Assembly (NCBI GenBank): GCA_964349065.1
Contig: CAYGEY010000006.1
Location: 1 to 43,630 of the forward strand
Origin: CAYGEY01 sp964349065
GTDB taxonomy: Bacteria > Patescibacteriota > Gracilibacteria > 1-14-2-50-48-13
Length of the DNA: 43,630 bases
Direction of reading: 5' to 3'
Numbering within the stretch: position 1 is the first letter of the stretch; every line of letters starts with the position of its first letter. Both the position numbers and the translations under genes were made by a program. Positions 1 through 8,194 of this stretch are shown here, piece after piece. The notes beneath the pieces were generated by a model. The model was not told the DNA's origin. It saw only the letters and a list, made by a program, of their open reading frames with translations, and did no database searches.

Positions 1-15
1 TTTTTCTTTTTTTAT

Positions 16-44
16 AAAATACTATATTATTTTATATATGTCAA
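16..44 (-). promoter_or_regulatory. Leftward promoter for a gene off the left edge; part of a repeated 50-bp block
   Basis: On the minus strand TTGACA is followed after 17 bp by TATTTT. Bases 1-50 match 9311-9360 at 47 of 50 positions, and there the same block also forms a leftward promoter ahead of a small gene. The gene served here lies outside the window. Confidence 0.5.
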
Positions 45-88
45 ATATTGCCTACGCACGTTAAAGCGTGAAACGCATAATTTGATAG

Positions 89-117
89 TTGACATACAAA
101 CAAAATACATTTATAAT
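89..117 (+). promoter_or_regulatory. Consensus sigma-70 promoter for the isochorismatase-like gene
   Basis: TTGACA (89-94), a 17-bp spacer and TATAAT (112-117) match the consensus exactly. Transcription would start near 124, leaving a leader of about 20 nt before the ATG at 143. Confidence 0.8.
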
Positions 118-142
118 GTATTATTAAACTTTTTCAATATTA

Positions 143-820
143 ATGGCAGATTTTGCTAAATATCATAAAGGCACTCTTAGTCTAATCCCTGAAACTACTG
201 CACTTTTAGTTATCGATCCTCAACGAGGTTATGCTGATCCTGCATGCCCTGGTGCAAGTGTAGCCTACGCGCTTGGTTGGGATGTTAGTAAGGTTGCTTC
301 ATCACTGGATCATCTTGCTTTATTCATAGAAGAGGTACGTCATCATATAGATTGCATAGTCTTTACACAAATGGATGAAAGCATCTTTAACAGACCAAAA
401 AATTTACCAAGAAATCCCAAGATGAATACTAGCTTATGTGTTCCTGGTACGGAATCTTATGAATTTTTTAAGGTATTTCCAAAACCCGGAGACACTGTAA
501 TACAAAAACGTACTATGTCTGCATTTGTCACTTCAGATCTAGATACTCTATTGAGGCAGAAAAATATCGATACACTTCTTCTTACCGGTGCCTACGCCTC
601 ACGTTGCGTAAATGATACTGCACGAAGTGCCGCTAATCTGGGCTACAAAACAATTATCTGTGAAGATCTCATTGCAAACCCTCCACACCTAGAGCAATAC
701 ACCGAGAGGGATCTTAACGAAATACGTCTTGGTATTGGTTTCACTGTTCTTAGTAAAAACGTGCTCGCCTATTTCCAAAACGAAATCACCGGCATCCCAT
801 TCATTCCATTTAAGCCTTAA
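143..820 (+). CDS. Isochorismatase-family cysteine hydrolase
   Basis: A 225-residue alpha/beta hydrolase of the isochorismatase/nicotinamidase superfamily, probably cytosolic. The expected Asp-Lys-Cys triad is visible: D25 in LLVIDPQ, K122 in QKRTMSAF and C155 in ASRCVNDTAR. The region before the cysteine (LLLTGAYASRC) matches the family's cis-peptide segment. Members hydrolyse isochorismate, nicotinamide, ureidoacrylate or similar amides, and the sequence alone does not fix the substrate. It is a single gene with its own consensus promoter and is convergent with the leftward operon that ends at 864. Confidence 0.85.
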   Translation: MADFAKYHKGTLSLIPETTALLVIDPQRGYADPACPGASVAYALGWDVSKVASSLDHLALFIEEVRHHIDCIVFTQMDESIFNRPKNLPRNPKMNTSLCVPGTESYEFFKVFPKPGDTVIQKRTMSAFVTSDLDTLLRQKNIDTLLLTGAYASRCVNDTARSAANLGYKTIICEDLIANPPHLEQYTERDLNEIRLGIGFTVLSKNVLAYFQNEITGIPFIPFKP

Positions 821-863
821 GAGACTATAATTACTCTTTATGAATTCAATAGGTACGATGTCA

Positions 864-1019
864 TTATGGAGAAGTTTTGTTGTAATGTATCACCAATTCT
901 TCGATCTTTGTATGATAATACAAACACAAACTTCCATACACAACTGGACTTAGATCCAAATGTTTATCCATTTCTTCAGCTAATTGTGCAAGCTCAATGA
1001 GAGATTTGGTTAGTTTCAT
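864..1019 (-). CDS. 51-residue protein coupled to the Nudix gene
   Basis: The ATG at 1019 overlaps the TGA of the upstream Nudix gene as ATGA, the classic arrangement for translational coupling, and the frame stays open for 51 codons to a TAA at 864-866. The predicted protein begins MKLTKSLIELAQLAEEMDKH and looks helical, with no membrane segment. No family is recognised. The second Nudix copy at 5051 has no equivalent partner. The exact overlap and plausible composition support it as a real gene. Confidence 0.55.
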   Translation of the reverse strand: MKLTKSLIELAQLAEEMDKHLDLSPVVYGSLCLYYHTKIEELVIHYNKTSP

Positions 1020-1675
1020 TTCTTATTGCTTAAAATACTTTCTCTAAACCCCTCCGCCTTCTCAAACGCAAGTGGCAAGGCTATACAAAAATCATCATGT
1101 GTCTTCAAATATTCTGAAAGTTCCTCAGGACTGAGCCACTTGAAATCAACTACTTCATCATCAATAAATGAAACATCTGTTGTTGGTACAACAACAAAAC
1201 TTAATCCTACCCATTCATTATTGATTTCTGTTTTGTATAAAAATTCTTCAAAGAGATATCCGAACGCTTTATCACTTGGTTTATTCATTGTATTGATAAA
1301 CTCTTCTCGTGAACTGCACATCTGAAGAGTAATCCCGATTTCCTCTTCTGCTTCTTTAGGAAGATTTTCATTGAATCCCAGTGGTCTATATCCACCATCC
1401 TCTAGGATGTAACAATTGTGTCCTGCAACACCCATATCCCATTTGCCAGCACTATTTTTATCGAGTTTATTTGGATTCTTACGTTGCAGGCCATACTTCC
1501 CTGTAGATACATGATAAATCATAGACCATGAACTATAGTGTGTAAGGGTTGGACGAACACCCGGTAGATGGGCATGTGTTTTTGAGATCGGACCTATGAT
1601 CTTTCCACCTGCATCACAGTGGATAATGTATTCGATGTCGTCTCGGAGGAGTTTTGTAGTCATAGTTAGTTTCAT
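1016..1675 (-). CDS. Nudix hydrolase, isopentenyl-diphosphate-isomerase-like (copy 1)
   Basis: A 219-residue Nudix-fold protein. KWDMGVAGH resembles the GKWDxSxAGH stretch of IPP isomerase-like Nudix proteins. KEAEEEIGI (107-115) fits the second half of the Nudix box (RExxEExGx) with Lys for Arg. The first half of the box is displaced by an insertion of about 14 residues, so the substrate may be unusual; a nucleoside diphosphate derivative is the generic expectation. It is the third gene of a leftward operon, 14 bp after the methyltransferase. A paralog with nearly the same sequence is encoded at 5051-5707. Confidence 0.85.
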   Translation of the reverse strand: MKLTMTTKLLRDDIEYIIHCDAGGKIIGPISKTHAHLPGVRPTLTHYSSWSMIYHVSTGKYGLQRKNPNKLDKNSAGKWDMGVAGHNCYILEDGGYRPLGFNENLPKEAEEEIGITLQMCSSREEFINTMNKPSDKAFGYLFEEFLYKTEINNEWVGLSFVVVPTTDVSFIDDEVVDFKWLSPEELSEYLKTHDDFCIALPLAFEKAEGFRESILSNKK

Positions 1676-1689
1676 TTATAAAATTCTAA

Positions 1690-2487
1690 TTAGTTATACT
1701 TACACTTTTTCACCACCATCACATGTGACCCTGCGTTATCTGGTTTTAATGAATCCGGTTGCCACACTACAACATCCTGAAAAATTTCTAAACCAGCACT
1801 TTCAAGGTATTTCTCAAAAATCTTAAATGAAGTCTTATGTTCCTCCACATTACTCTTCTCCAGCTCATACACCTCACCAATTGCATCAATACTATCCTTT
1901 GTAGCATTACCCGCTTTGTAATAGTTAATCAATTCCTGATAGTAGGTATCAACTGCATATACCCTTTCAGATTCTGTTGTGTAGTTTGGTAAGAAATTAT
2001 CACAAACAAGGATAAACCCATCATCATGTAGGTGCTCAACCAAATTAGTAATAAATGCCCCCTTCCCCTCATCCGGAATATGGTGGTATGCAGAGCTTGC
2101 AGTAATGACATCAAACTTTTTCCCAAGTTGTATTTTCGTTACATCTCCAAGGTGCCAAGTCCATGAACGAAATAATTCCTTCCCTGCTTCAACAAAAATT
2201 GGATTTAGATCCGCACAAGTGCCAAAAAAATTTGGATAAACAAGCTGAATATGATGTAAAAAGTTACCGGGACCACTGCAGACATCAAGGATTTCAGGTT
2301 TGGATAAAGTAATATTTCCATTTGGAGCTCCGAGGCCTCCGAATGGACCATACCCTTTTTTTATTGCAAGTTCCTGAATGAGTAGACCACCCGCAATATA
2401 CCACATGGTCACTTCATTCTTCATACCATCCGGCCCTTTGAAATATGTATCAACTGATGTGTATAATTTTGTATCTGCTGTTTTCAT
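1690..2487 (-). CDS. Class I SAM-dependent methyltransferase
   Basis: A 265-residue Rossmann-fold methyltransferase. Motif I is EILDVCSGPGNFL, followed by the acidic motif II region CADLNP, motif post-II GDVTKIQ and the FDVITASSAYHHIPD motif IV region typical of small-molecule methyltransferases. It starts one base after the stop of the decarboxylase-like gene and precedes the Nudix gene, so the three are very likely co-transcribed. The acceptor is unknown; the operon suggests a small metabolite. Confidence 0.85.
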   Translation of the reverse strand: MKTADTKLYTSVDTYFKGPDGMKNEVTMWYIAGGLLIQELAIKKGYGPFGGLGAPNGNITLSKPEILDVCSGPGNFLHHIQLVYPNFFGTCADLNPIFVEAGKELFRSWTWHLGDVTKIQLGKKFDVITASSAYHHIPDEGKGAFITNLVEHLHDDGFILVCDNFLPNYTTESERVYAVDTYYQELINYYKAGNATKDSIDAIGEVYELEKSNVEEHKTSFKIFEKYLESAGLEIFQDVVVWQPDSLKPDNAGSHVMVVKKCKYN

Positions 2488-2488
2488 A

Positions 2489-3697
2489 TTATAGTTGAGT
2501 TGGAATTTTAATAATATTTCGTAACTTGTCTATTTCCGAACCACGATTTGTTATCTGTAATATATTTTTACCTTCGATTATCACCTCCGGCAAAGGTGAC
2601 TTATTTAAAAACTCCATATGCTGAGTAGCCGCATATGCTCCCACATCATGTATCACCAGATAGTCTCCCGCCTTTATCTCTTTTGGTATTTCAACATCAT
2701 CTGGAAGAACATAATCCGTTGAGAGTGTCGTTGCACCGCTGATTTTTCCTCTAAATGTAGTAGGATTTTTGAATGAACTTCCATCTTGTTTTAAAAATGT
2801 CACCTTGTGATTTCGGTTTCTCTGTTTTGCTGAAGGGAGATACACAAAGGAACCATCTGTTGAAATTTGTTTCGATTTCGGAAAATTGATTACCCTTTTT
2901 ACTTGGAGAATCAGGTAACCAGCATCTGCAAGAATATCTCTTCCCGGCTCTAGAATAAAATTAACTTCATTCGGTACACTATATTTTTTGTGAAGTTTTT
3001 TTAGATATGCAAAATACGCATCCCAATCAAAATGTTTATCCTCACTATTTTCCGCTTCGTAATCAAAACCAAATCCCCCTCCAAGATTTATATCAAGAAC
3101 ATCTGGAAAGAGTTTTATATATATTTTAAACGTTTTATTGAGATATTTTTTCATTTTATTAATGTTACTTCCGGTACCACAATACGTATGGAGAGACTTT
3201 GGTGTTATCTTTGAATCATCCAATATTGTTTTGAGTTTTTTTAATTGTGCAATTTTTATTCCAGTCCTTTGATCCTGGGATTTCGAGAGATCCAATCGAA
3301 AACTCATTGGAGATCGATATTCATTTATCCAGTATTCCACTTCTTCAAGTGAGGCAAGATTCACATCAATATTATTTCCTCTCCAAAAGGATATTTCCTC
3401 ATTGGATAGGAAAGACGGTGAAATAATAACATCTGTATCAAGGTGATATTCCTTTAATTGGGTTAGTTCCTCTTTTGTCTGTAGAAGAATCCCAATATTT
3501 TTTCCAACAATTCTTTTGAAAATATAAGGATGTGAATTTGCAAAATAGGAGACATAGATTTTGATTCTGTCACCTAATCCATATTGTTGTGCACTATTAA
3601 ATATTCTACTGATATTTTGTTCGATTACCTCAGTATTGTATACGAAGCATGGGGTACCTACTTTTTGAATGATATCTATATATGATCCGTTATCCAT
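2489..3697 (-). CDS. Fold-type III decarboxylase-like protein lacking the PLP lysine
   Basis: A 402-residue protein with the landmarks of the diaminopimelate/ornithine decarboxylase family: DINLGGGFG, EPGRDILADAG, and a C-terminal GAYAATQHMEFLN region. At the usual Y-x-x-K-A-N site it reads YVSYFANS (49-56), so Phe52 takes the place of the lysine that binds PLP. The usual His of HxGS is Tyr172 (TYCGTGS), and the C-terminal GPTCD-like motif is GATTLSTD without Cys. It may bind PLP non-covalently, be a pseudoenzyme or do other chemistry. It heads the operon with the methyltransferase, the Nudix protein and the 51-residue protein. Confidence 0.8.
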   Translation of the reverse strand: MDNGSYIDIIQKVGTPCFVYNTEVIEQNISRIFNSAQQYGLGDRIKIYVSYFANSHPYIFKRIVGKNIGILLQTKEELTQLKEYHLDTDVIISPSFLSNEEISFWRGNNIDVNLASLEEVEYWINEYRSPMSFRLDLSKSQDQRTGIKIAQLKKLKTILDDSKITPKSLHTYCGTGSNINKMKKYLNKTFKIYIKLFPDVLDINLGGGFGFDYEAENSEDKHFDWDAYFAYLKKLHKKYSVPNEVNFILEPGRDILADAGYLILQVKRVINFPKSKQISTDGSFVYLPSAKQRNRNHKVTFLKQDGSSFKNPTTFRGKISGATTLSTDYVLPDDVEIPKEIKAGDYLVIHDVGAYAATQHMEFLNKSPLPEVIIEGKNILQITNRGSEIDKLRNIIKIPTQL

Positions 3698-3793
3698 CTG
3701 TATTTAATAAAGAAACAATCAAAGCAAAGCATATTTACTCATAAAAATCAAATCTTCTAGGTGCAAATTCAAGCATGAAACGTACCACCTCAA

Positions 3794-3857
3794 ACAGTGA
3801 GCAAGGGTAGGGGTAAAACCCGCACATTCGTTCTGATTGCTTCTATTCCCTCCCGCC
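3794..3857. repeat. Conserved intergenic block, copy A (pairs with 8882-8944)
   Basis: The first 50 bases match the block at 8882 at 46 of 50 positions without gaps, in the same orientation. It contains GGGTAGGG and ATTCGTTCTGATTGCTTCT. It lies between the divergent decarboxylase-like gene and the gene at 3976. Nothing in it looks like a protein or tRNA. It may be a leader RNA, small RNA or recombination site. Confidence 0.65.
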
Positions 3858-3890
3858 AGATGAATTACTGAACAGATTATACTTACGTTT

Positions 3891-3915
3891 TATTGCTATA
3901 TTCAAGTTAGCAATA
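3891..3915. promoter_or_regulatory. Inverted repeat upstream of the gene at 3976
   Basis: TATTGCTA (3891-3898) and TAGCAATA (3908-3915) form a perfect 8-bp dyad with a 9-bp spacer, 60 bp before the ATG at 3976. It is placed like an operator or the stem of a leader. No regulator is identified. Confidence 0.4.
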
Positions 3916-3975
3916 AATATCAACAATTAGCATACAAGCTCAGTGGTCAATTTTATTTAGATTATTTTTTACCAA

Positions 3976-4764
3976 ATGAAATTACAACCTTTTTCTGATC
4001 CAAAGTCTTTAAGATCAAGTCTTTATGAAAATCTCAGTAATAAGCCTGAAGTTCCAACAGCAATATTAGCTGGTCACAATTTACTGACACCCCAAGGGAC
4101 ACTTTCGGATATAACCGGTATTTTCCCTGAATTCACATGGGACTTGGCTTGGGATATTGCAAAGGAACTTCGCGATGCACTTGTTCATTTGCGCATTTTT
4201 ACGACCATCAATGACTGGAAATTATTGAAGCAAACATCTGCAAATGATAATACGGAAAATCATATCCGAAGTAATTTTTGGAAATCCTACAAACTTCCAG
4301 AGAGTGAGGATCCTGAAAAAAAGAAGTTGCTTTTACCCACAAAAGTTCTGGAAGGGAAAGAAGCTGAGGGCGTATTTTCAGAGATATATCTTCAGAAATT
4401 ATTCTCGAGAAGAAGAGCGAAGGAAAAAGATTTCAAAGTGACGATGGATTATTTGTTTTCATCAGAGGAAAATATTTGTGACTCTACTTGCCATAGAGAT
4501 AAGTGCTCGAGTGAGATTATTATTCTCATTCCTTATTTGTTCAATGCCGGGATACGAAAAATAATTAACTTTATTCCAGGAGAGTGCATCAATCCTGTGT
4601 TTCGGGCGAATGAGATTGTAAAGAAAGGGGTGAAAGTGATCCTGCCGGAGTCATTCACAGAGATGGAAGTACATAATGTGTTTTTGAATAGTGTTGAGCC
4701 GTTTGAGGAAGAGGATTTGTTTCAAGTGAAGCCGATTAATTATTCGTATCATGAAGTGATGTAG
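3976..4764 (+). CDS. Unrecognised protein, 262 residues
   Basis: No family is recognised. The protein has no signal peptide or membrane segment. The N-terminal half is acidic and Trp-containing (FTWDLAWDIAKELRDAL). A basic stretch SRRRAKEKDFK is followed by a compact cysteine cluster CDSTCHRDKC near residue 170 that could bind a metal. The C-terminal half has alternating hydrophobic segments (IIILIPYLF, IRKIINFIPG) suggesting an alpha/beta fold. It is divergent from the decarboxylase-like operon and followed by a small membrane-protein gene with its own promoter. Coding seems secure from its length and composition. Confidence 0.6.
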   Translation: MKLQPFSDPKSLRSSLYENLSNKPEVPTAILAGHNLLTPQGTLSDITGIFPEFTWDLAWDIAKELRDALVHLRIFTTINDWKLLKQTSANDNTENHIRSNFWKSYKLPESEDPEKKKLLLPTKVLEGKEAEGVFSEIYLQKLFSRRRAKEKDFKVTMDYLFSSEENICDSTCHRDKCSSEIIILIPYLFNAGIRKIINFIPGECINPVFRANEIVKKGVKVILPESFTEMEVHNVFLNSVEPFEEEDLFQVKPINYSYHEVM

Positions 4765-4793
4765 TTGACGATTAGGTATGATTGATTTATAAG
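4765..4793 (+). promoter_or_regulatory. Promoter for the small membrane protein
   Basis: TTGACG, a 17-bp spacer and TATAAG begin directly after the TAG of the preceding gene. Transcription would start about 28 nt before the ATG at 4828. Confidence 0.6.
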
Positions 4794-4827
4794 TATATAA
4801 ACTACAAATAAAGAGGAGATTAACAAT

Positions 4828-4983
4828 ATGTATCAAGTACATGGATTTTCAACTTCAATTCGCCCTGGTAAACGAATCAGTAGTGCAATGGAAAACCATC
4901 GATCAAAATGGTCAGACATTGCATTTGCAGCTGGGATGATCATTCCCCTATTAACATGCATTATTTGTCTCATCTTCCTGTAA
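4828..4983 (+). CDS. Small single-pass membrane protein, 51 residues
   Basis: The open frame has a strong ribosome-binding site (AGAGGAG, nine bases before the ATG), a promoter upstream and a hairpin terminator downstream, forming a complete transcription unit. The N-terminal 30 residues are polar and basic (RPGKRISSAMENHRSKW). The last 20 form one hydrophobic helix with two cysteines (IIPLLTCIICLIFL). Function is unknown. It is one of three tiny membrane proteins in the window. Confidence 0.7.
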   Translation: MYQVHGFSTSIRPGKRISSAMENHRSKWSDIAFAAGMIIPLLTCIICLIFL

Positions 4984-5004
4984 CATCCAGTATGATCAAT
5001 TAAC

Positions 5005-5039
5005 GCCATTTCGATTTATTTGAAATGGCATTTTCGTTT
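5005..5039 (+). terminator. Terminator after the 51-residue membrane protein
   Basis: GCCATTTC (5005-5012) pairs with GAAATGGC (5022-5029), followed by ATTTTCGTTT. Confidence 0.7.
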
Positions 5040-5050
5040 CTCACTCCAAA

Positions 5051-5707
5051 CTATTTTTTATCCATTACCTCTAGCCTAAACCTCTCCACCTTCTCAAACG
5101 CTAACGGCAATGCTACGCAGTAATCATCATGAGTCTTCAAGTAGTCCGAAAACTCCTCAGGACTCAGCCACTTAAAATCCACTACTTCATCATCTGTAAA
5201 AGACACATCTGTGTTTGGTACAACAACAAAACTCAGCCCTACCCATTCATTATTGATTTCTGTTTTGTACAAAAATTCTTCAAAGAGATATCCAAATGCT
5301 TTATCATTTTGTTCATTCATCGCTTTGATGAATTCCTCCTTCGAACTGCACATATGCAGATTTATCCCAATTTCCTCTTCTGCCTCTTTTGGTAGATTCT
5401 CATTGAATCCAAGATGCCGGTATTCACCATTTTCTTTGATGTAACAATTATGTCCTGCAACTCCCATATCCCATTTGCCCGCACTATTTTTATCATCCTT
5501 ATTGGGATTTTTTCGTTGTAGCCCATACTTCCCCGTAGGCATATGATAAATCATAGACCATGAACTGTAATGAGTAAGTGTTGGACGAACTCCAGGTAGA
5601 TGAGCATGTTTTTTTGATATAGGACCAATAATTTTTCCATCTGCGTCACAGTGGATAATGTATTCGATGTCGTCGCGGAGGAGGTTTGTGGTCATGATTA
5701 GTTTCAA
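5051..5707 (-). CDS. Nudix hydrolase, isopentenyl-diphosphate-isomerase-like (copy 2)
   Basis: A 218-residue paralog of the protein at 1016-1675, nearly colinear: the same KWDMGVAGHNCYI core, the same KEAEEEIGI half Nudix box and the same FKWLSPEE tail. Differences cluster in the surface loop after the box and at the C-terminus. The aligned start is a TTG at 5707 immediately after the hydrolase TAA; an internal ATG at 5695 is the alternative. Gene order suggests translation coupled to the alpha/beta hydrolase. The two copies have different partners, so they may have diverged in substrate. Confidence 0.85.
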   Translation of the reverse strand: MKLIMTTNLLRDDIEYIIHCDADGKIIGPISKKHAHLPGVRPTLTHYSSWSMIYHMPTGKYGLQRKNPNKDDKNSAGKWDMGVAGHNCYIKENGEYRHLGFNENLPKEAEEEIGINLHMCSSKEEFIKAMNEQNDKAFGYLFEEFLYKTEINNEWVGLSFVVVPNTDVSFTDDEVVDFKWLSPEEFSDYLKTHDDYCVALPLAFEKVERFRLEVMDKK

Positions 5708-6457
5708 TTATAAATACTTCACAAACCAACTAGTCGTCCTCTCCACAATCTCTCCCAATTTTTCCTTAAACACATGTCCCTCTCCTTTAGGAATGTACAG
5801 CTCGGCCTCACCATCCGATAATTCTACAATCCTTTTTGAATCATCCAATGGAACTCTCTCATCTTGATCACCATGAATAAATAACACGGGAAAAACTATT
5901 CCCTGAGCCAGTTTTTCTTGATTTACATTTGCTCTGTCTTCAACCATTTGACCATCAACAACCACTTTCTCTCTAACTGCACCTTCCCTAATCACTGTTA
6001 TTTTTCCAGTATCTTGTAATTCCTTCAACTGCTCCTCTGTATATCGACTTAATTCTTTTTCACGTGATTTACTATTACTGACCGGGGCCCAGAGAACCAT
6101 TGTGGAGATACCCAGTCCAGCACATCTCAGTGAAACCAGGCCACCTAAACTCACTCCTAATAATCCGATTTTTTTATAACCTGAAGATTTAAAATGCCTC
6201 AAAACACATTGTAGGTCATCCACTTCCTTTTCTACAGTGAGAGAATCATCACTACTGAGACCAGAGCCGCTAAAATCAAGTTGAAAAACTGAAAATCCAG
6301 CATCATCCAAAGACTTTGCGGCAATATCCAAACGCCCACCCTCGTGCCTATCCATCCTAAAGCCATGACACAAAATCACAATCTTTTCCGGATTCTTTTC
6401 ATAGAGAGTTCCTGCTAGAGTGCCGCCTCGGGAGTTATGGATAGTAATTTCTTTCAT
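5708..6457 (-). CDS. Alpha/beta hydrolase, serine-esterase type
   Basis: A 249-residue hydrolase of the serine aminopeptidase S33/acyl-esterase group. The oxyanion region is ILCHGFRMDRHEGG, the nucleophile elbow is GVSLGG, the acid lies in HGDQDERVP and the catalytic His in KGEGHVF. It has no signal peptide, so it probably acts in the cytosol on a small ester or amide. It is first in a two-gene leftward unit with the second Nudix gene, with no space between the stop and the next start. Confidence 0.85.
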   Translation of the reverse strand: MKEITIHNSRGGTLAGTLYEKNPEKIVILCHGFRMDRHEGGRLDIAAKSLDDAGFSVFQLDFSGSGLSSDDSLTVEKEVDDLQCVLRHFKSSGYKKIGLLGVSLGGLVSLRCAGLGISTMVLWAPVSNSKSREKELSRYTEEQLKELQDTGKITVIREGAVREKVVVDGQMVEDRANVNQEKLAQGIVFPVLFIHGDQDERVPLDDSKRIVELSDGEAELYIPKGEGHVFKEKLGEIVERTTSWFVKYL

Positions 6458-6605
6458 TAGATACTATAAATGTATGCAAAGCAACTATACCCAGTCTTAT
6501 TTATGTTTCAAGTATAATGAGCAAGGATATGTACAATCTAGTACCTACTTGTTTTTTCCTAAGACTGTCCTAGTGTAAATATATACATCAAAACTTATTG
6601 AGAAT

Positions 6606-7394
6606 ATGAGACAAATTGTATTTCTCGGTACGGGTAATGGCATGCCAATTGCAAGTTCGTGTTCATCTTTACTGATAAAAAATGAGAAAACAAATATACT
6701 TATCGACGTAGGAGGAGGTCACGATATTCTCGTACAATTTCATAGGGCAAATATTGATCCAACAACCGTTGATAATATTTTTATCTCTCACTATGATAGC
6801 GACCATATTCTTGGAATTGTGCCACTCGTCAGGGCATTTCATAGATGGGGAGAACCAAAAATGAGAAAAATATTTTGTTCGGCGATTGTTAAAGAAGCAA
6901 TTGAATCTCTTTTTACATTTGTTGCAAAAAAGCATTATCATGAAGTAAAGCCTTATCTTGAATTTGTGATTGTGAATGATGGCGATACTTTTTCGATTAA
7001 TGGATGGGAAATTAGTTTCTTTGATCTCCAAAGCAATAAGACACATCAACTTGGTTGCTCAATTATATTTGAAGATCAGAAAAAGTTATCATTTCTGGGT
7101 GACGAACCCCTAAAAGAACACTGCTTAGACAGACTTCAAGGAACAGATATCCTTATACATGAAGCGTTTTGTTTGGATGATGCAAAAGATACTTTTAAAC
7201 CGCATGAAAAGAACCATGGTACAGTAAAAGAAGCTGCAATGAATGCGACAAAAATAGGAGCGAAACAACTTGTATTTTATCATATGGAGGATAACACTCT
7301 TGCAAACAGGAAAGTGGAGTATTTAACGGAGGCGAAGGAATATTTCCATGGGGAAGTTTTTGTGCCTGTGGATTTGGATACCTTTGAGTTTTGA
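6606..7394 (+). CDS. Metallo-beta-lactamase-fold hydrolase, RNase Z-like
   Basis: A 262-residue protein with the RNase Z/ElaC layout: LGTGNGMP at the N-terminus, SHYDSDHILG (61-70), SFLGDE for the bridging Asp, and HGTVKEAAMNATKIGAKQLV followed by YHMED near the C-terminus. The canonical HxHxDH motif reads HYDSDH here, with Asp64 in place of the second His, which would alter one zinc site. tRNA 3'-end processing is the family function, but the change leaves activity and substrate uncertain. It is a single gene divergent from the alpha/beta hydrolase. Confidence 0.8.
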   Translation: MRQIVFLGTGNGMPIASSCSSLLIKNEKTNILIDVGGGHDILVQFHRANIDPTTVDNIFISHYDSDHILGIVPLVRAFHRWGEPKMRKIFCSAIVKEAIESLFTFVAKKHYHEVKPYLEFVIVNDGDTFSINGWEISFFDLQSNKTHQLGCSIIFEDQKKLSFLGDEPLKEHCLDRLQGTDILIHEAFCLDDAKDTFKPHEKNHGTVKEAAMNATKIGAKQLVFYHMEDNTLANRKVEYLTEAKEYFHGEVFVPVDLDTFEF

Positions 7395-7492
7395 TAGGAA
7401 GGTTTTTCAATTATTTGAAAAAAAATATTATGATTTGTCTTGTTTGAATTACCACTTTCATTATTTTATCAATACTCATAATTCACAAAACT

Positions 7493-8194
7493 ATGACACA
7501 AATATCAATGGATGTTAAAGAATACTTTGAAAAACAACTCGATACAATACAGAGGGAAAGACAAAAACTTATTAGATCTGTTCCAGACAATGGACAATAT
7601 ATTGAATACTTAGGGAAAAAGTTTATTGTGTATAAAAATGTTTTCTGGCCTTTTGAAGATAGTATGCCTTTAGTTGAGAATTATATAATTAACCCTAGCG
7701 ATCATGTTCTGGATGTATGTACGGGTTCTGGCGTAATAGCTATTTTTTCAGCATACAATGGTGCTGAAAAAGTACTTGCAATAGATATAAATCCGGACTC
7801 AATATTTACTGCAAATGAAAATACAAAACTGCATGGTTTTGATGATATAATTGAAATACGACAATCTGATATGTTTAGTGCAATTCAATATAATGAAAAA
7901 TTTGATGTTATTACCGGCAACTTACCATTTAGAAATCAATTGGCTAAAGATCTTGTAGAAGCTTCTCAATGGGATTCAAACCTTAATGCACACCAAAGTT
8001 TTTTTAAAGAAGTCAGGAAACATCTGAAACCAAATGGTAGAATTTATCTTTCACAGGCAAATTTTGGTGCAGTTGATGAAATGAAGCAATTTGCTAAGGA
8101 TGCAGGGTTCAATGTTAAGCTCATCGGACAGAAGTCAATGCCAAAAAGCGATCTAAGGGTCTTCTATGCATTTGAATTAGTTACGGAAAAATAA
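7493..8194 (+). CDS. HemK/PrmC-like SAM-dependent methyltransferase
   Basis: A 233-residue protein with a short helical N-terminus followed by an MTS-type methyltransferase domain. Motif I is VLDVCTGSGVIAI, motif II is AIDINPDS, and the motif IV position reads GNLPF instead of NPPY/F. The NPPY loop places a planar amide or base nitrogen, so the NLPF version may act on a different target than glutamine in release factors. Its stop abuts the stop of the convergent 2H phosphoesterase with no gap. Confidence 0.75.
   Translation: MTQISMDVKEYFEKQLDTIQRERQKLIRSVPDNGQYIEYLGKKFIVYKNVFWPFEDSMPLVENYIINPSDHVLDVCTGSGVIAIFSAYNGAEKVLAIDINPDSIFTANENTKLHGFDDIIEIRQSDMFSAIQYNEKFDVITGNLPFRNQLAKDLVEASQWDSNLNAHQSFFKEVRKHLKPNGRIYLSQANFGAVDEMKQFAKDAGFNVKLIGQKSMPKSDLRVFYAFELVTEK

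Noticed and set aside
3794..3857. The conserved 63-bp block as a tRNA or tmRNA fragment
   Set aside because: It lacks a T-loop signature, an acceptor stem and a CCA end.
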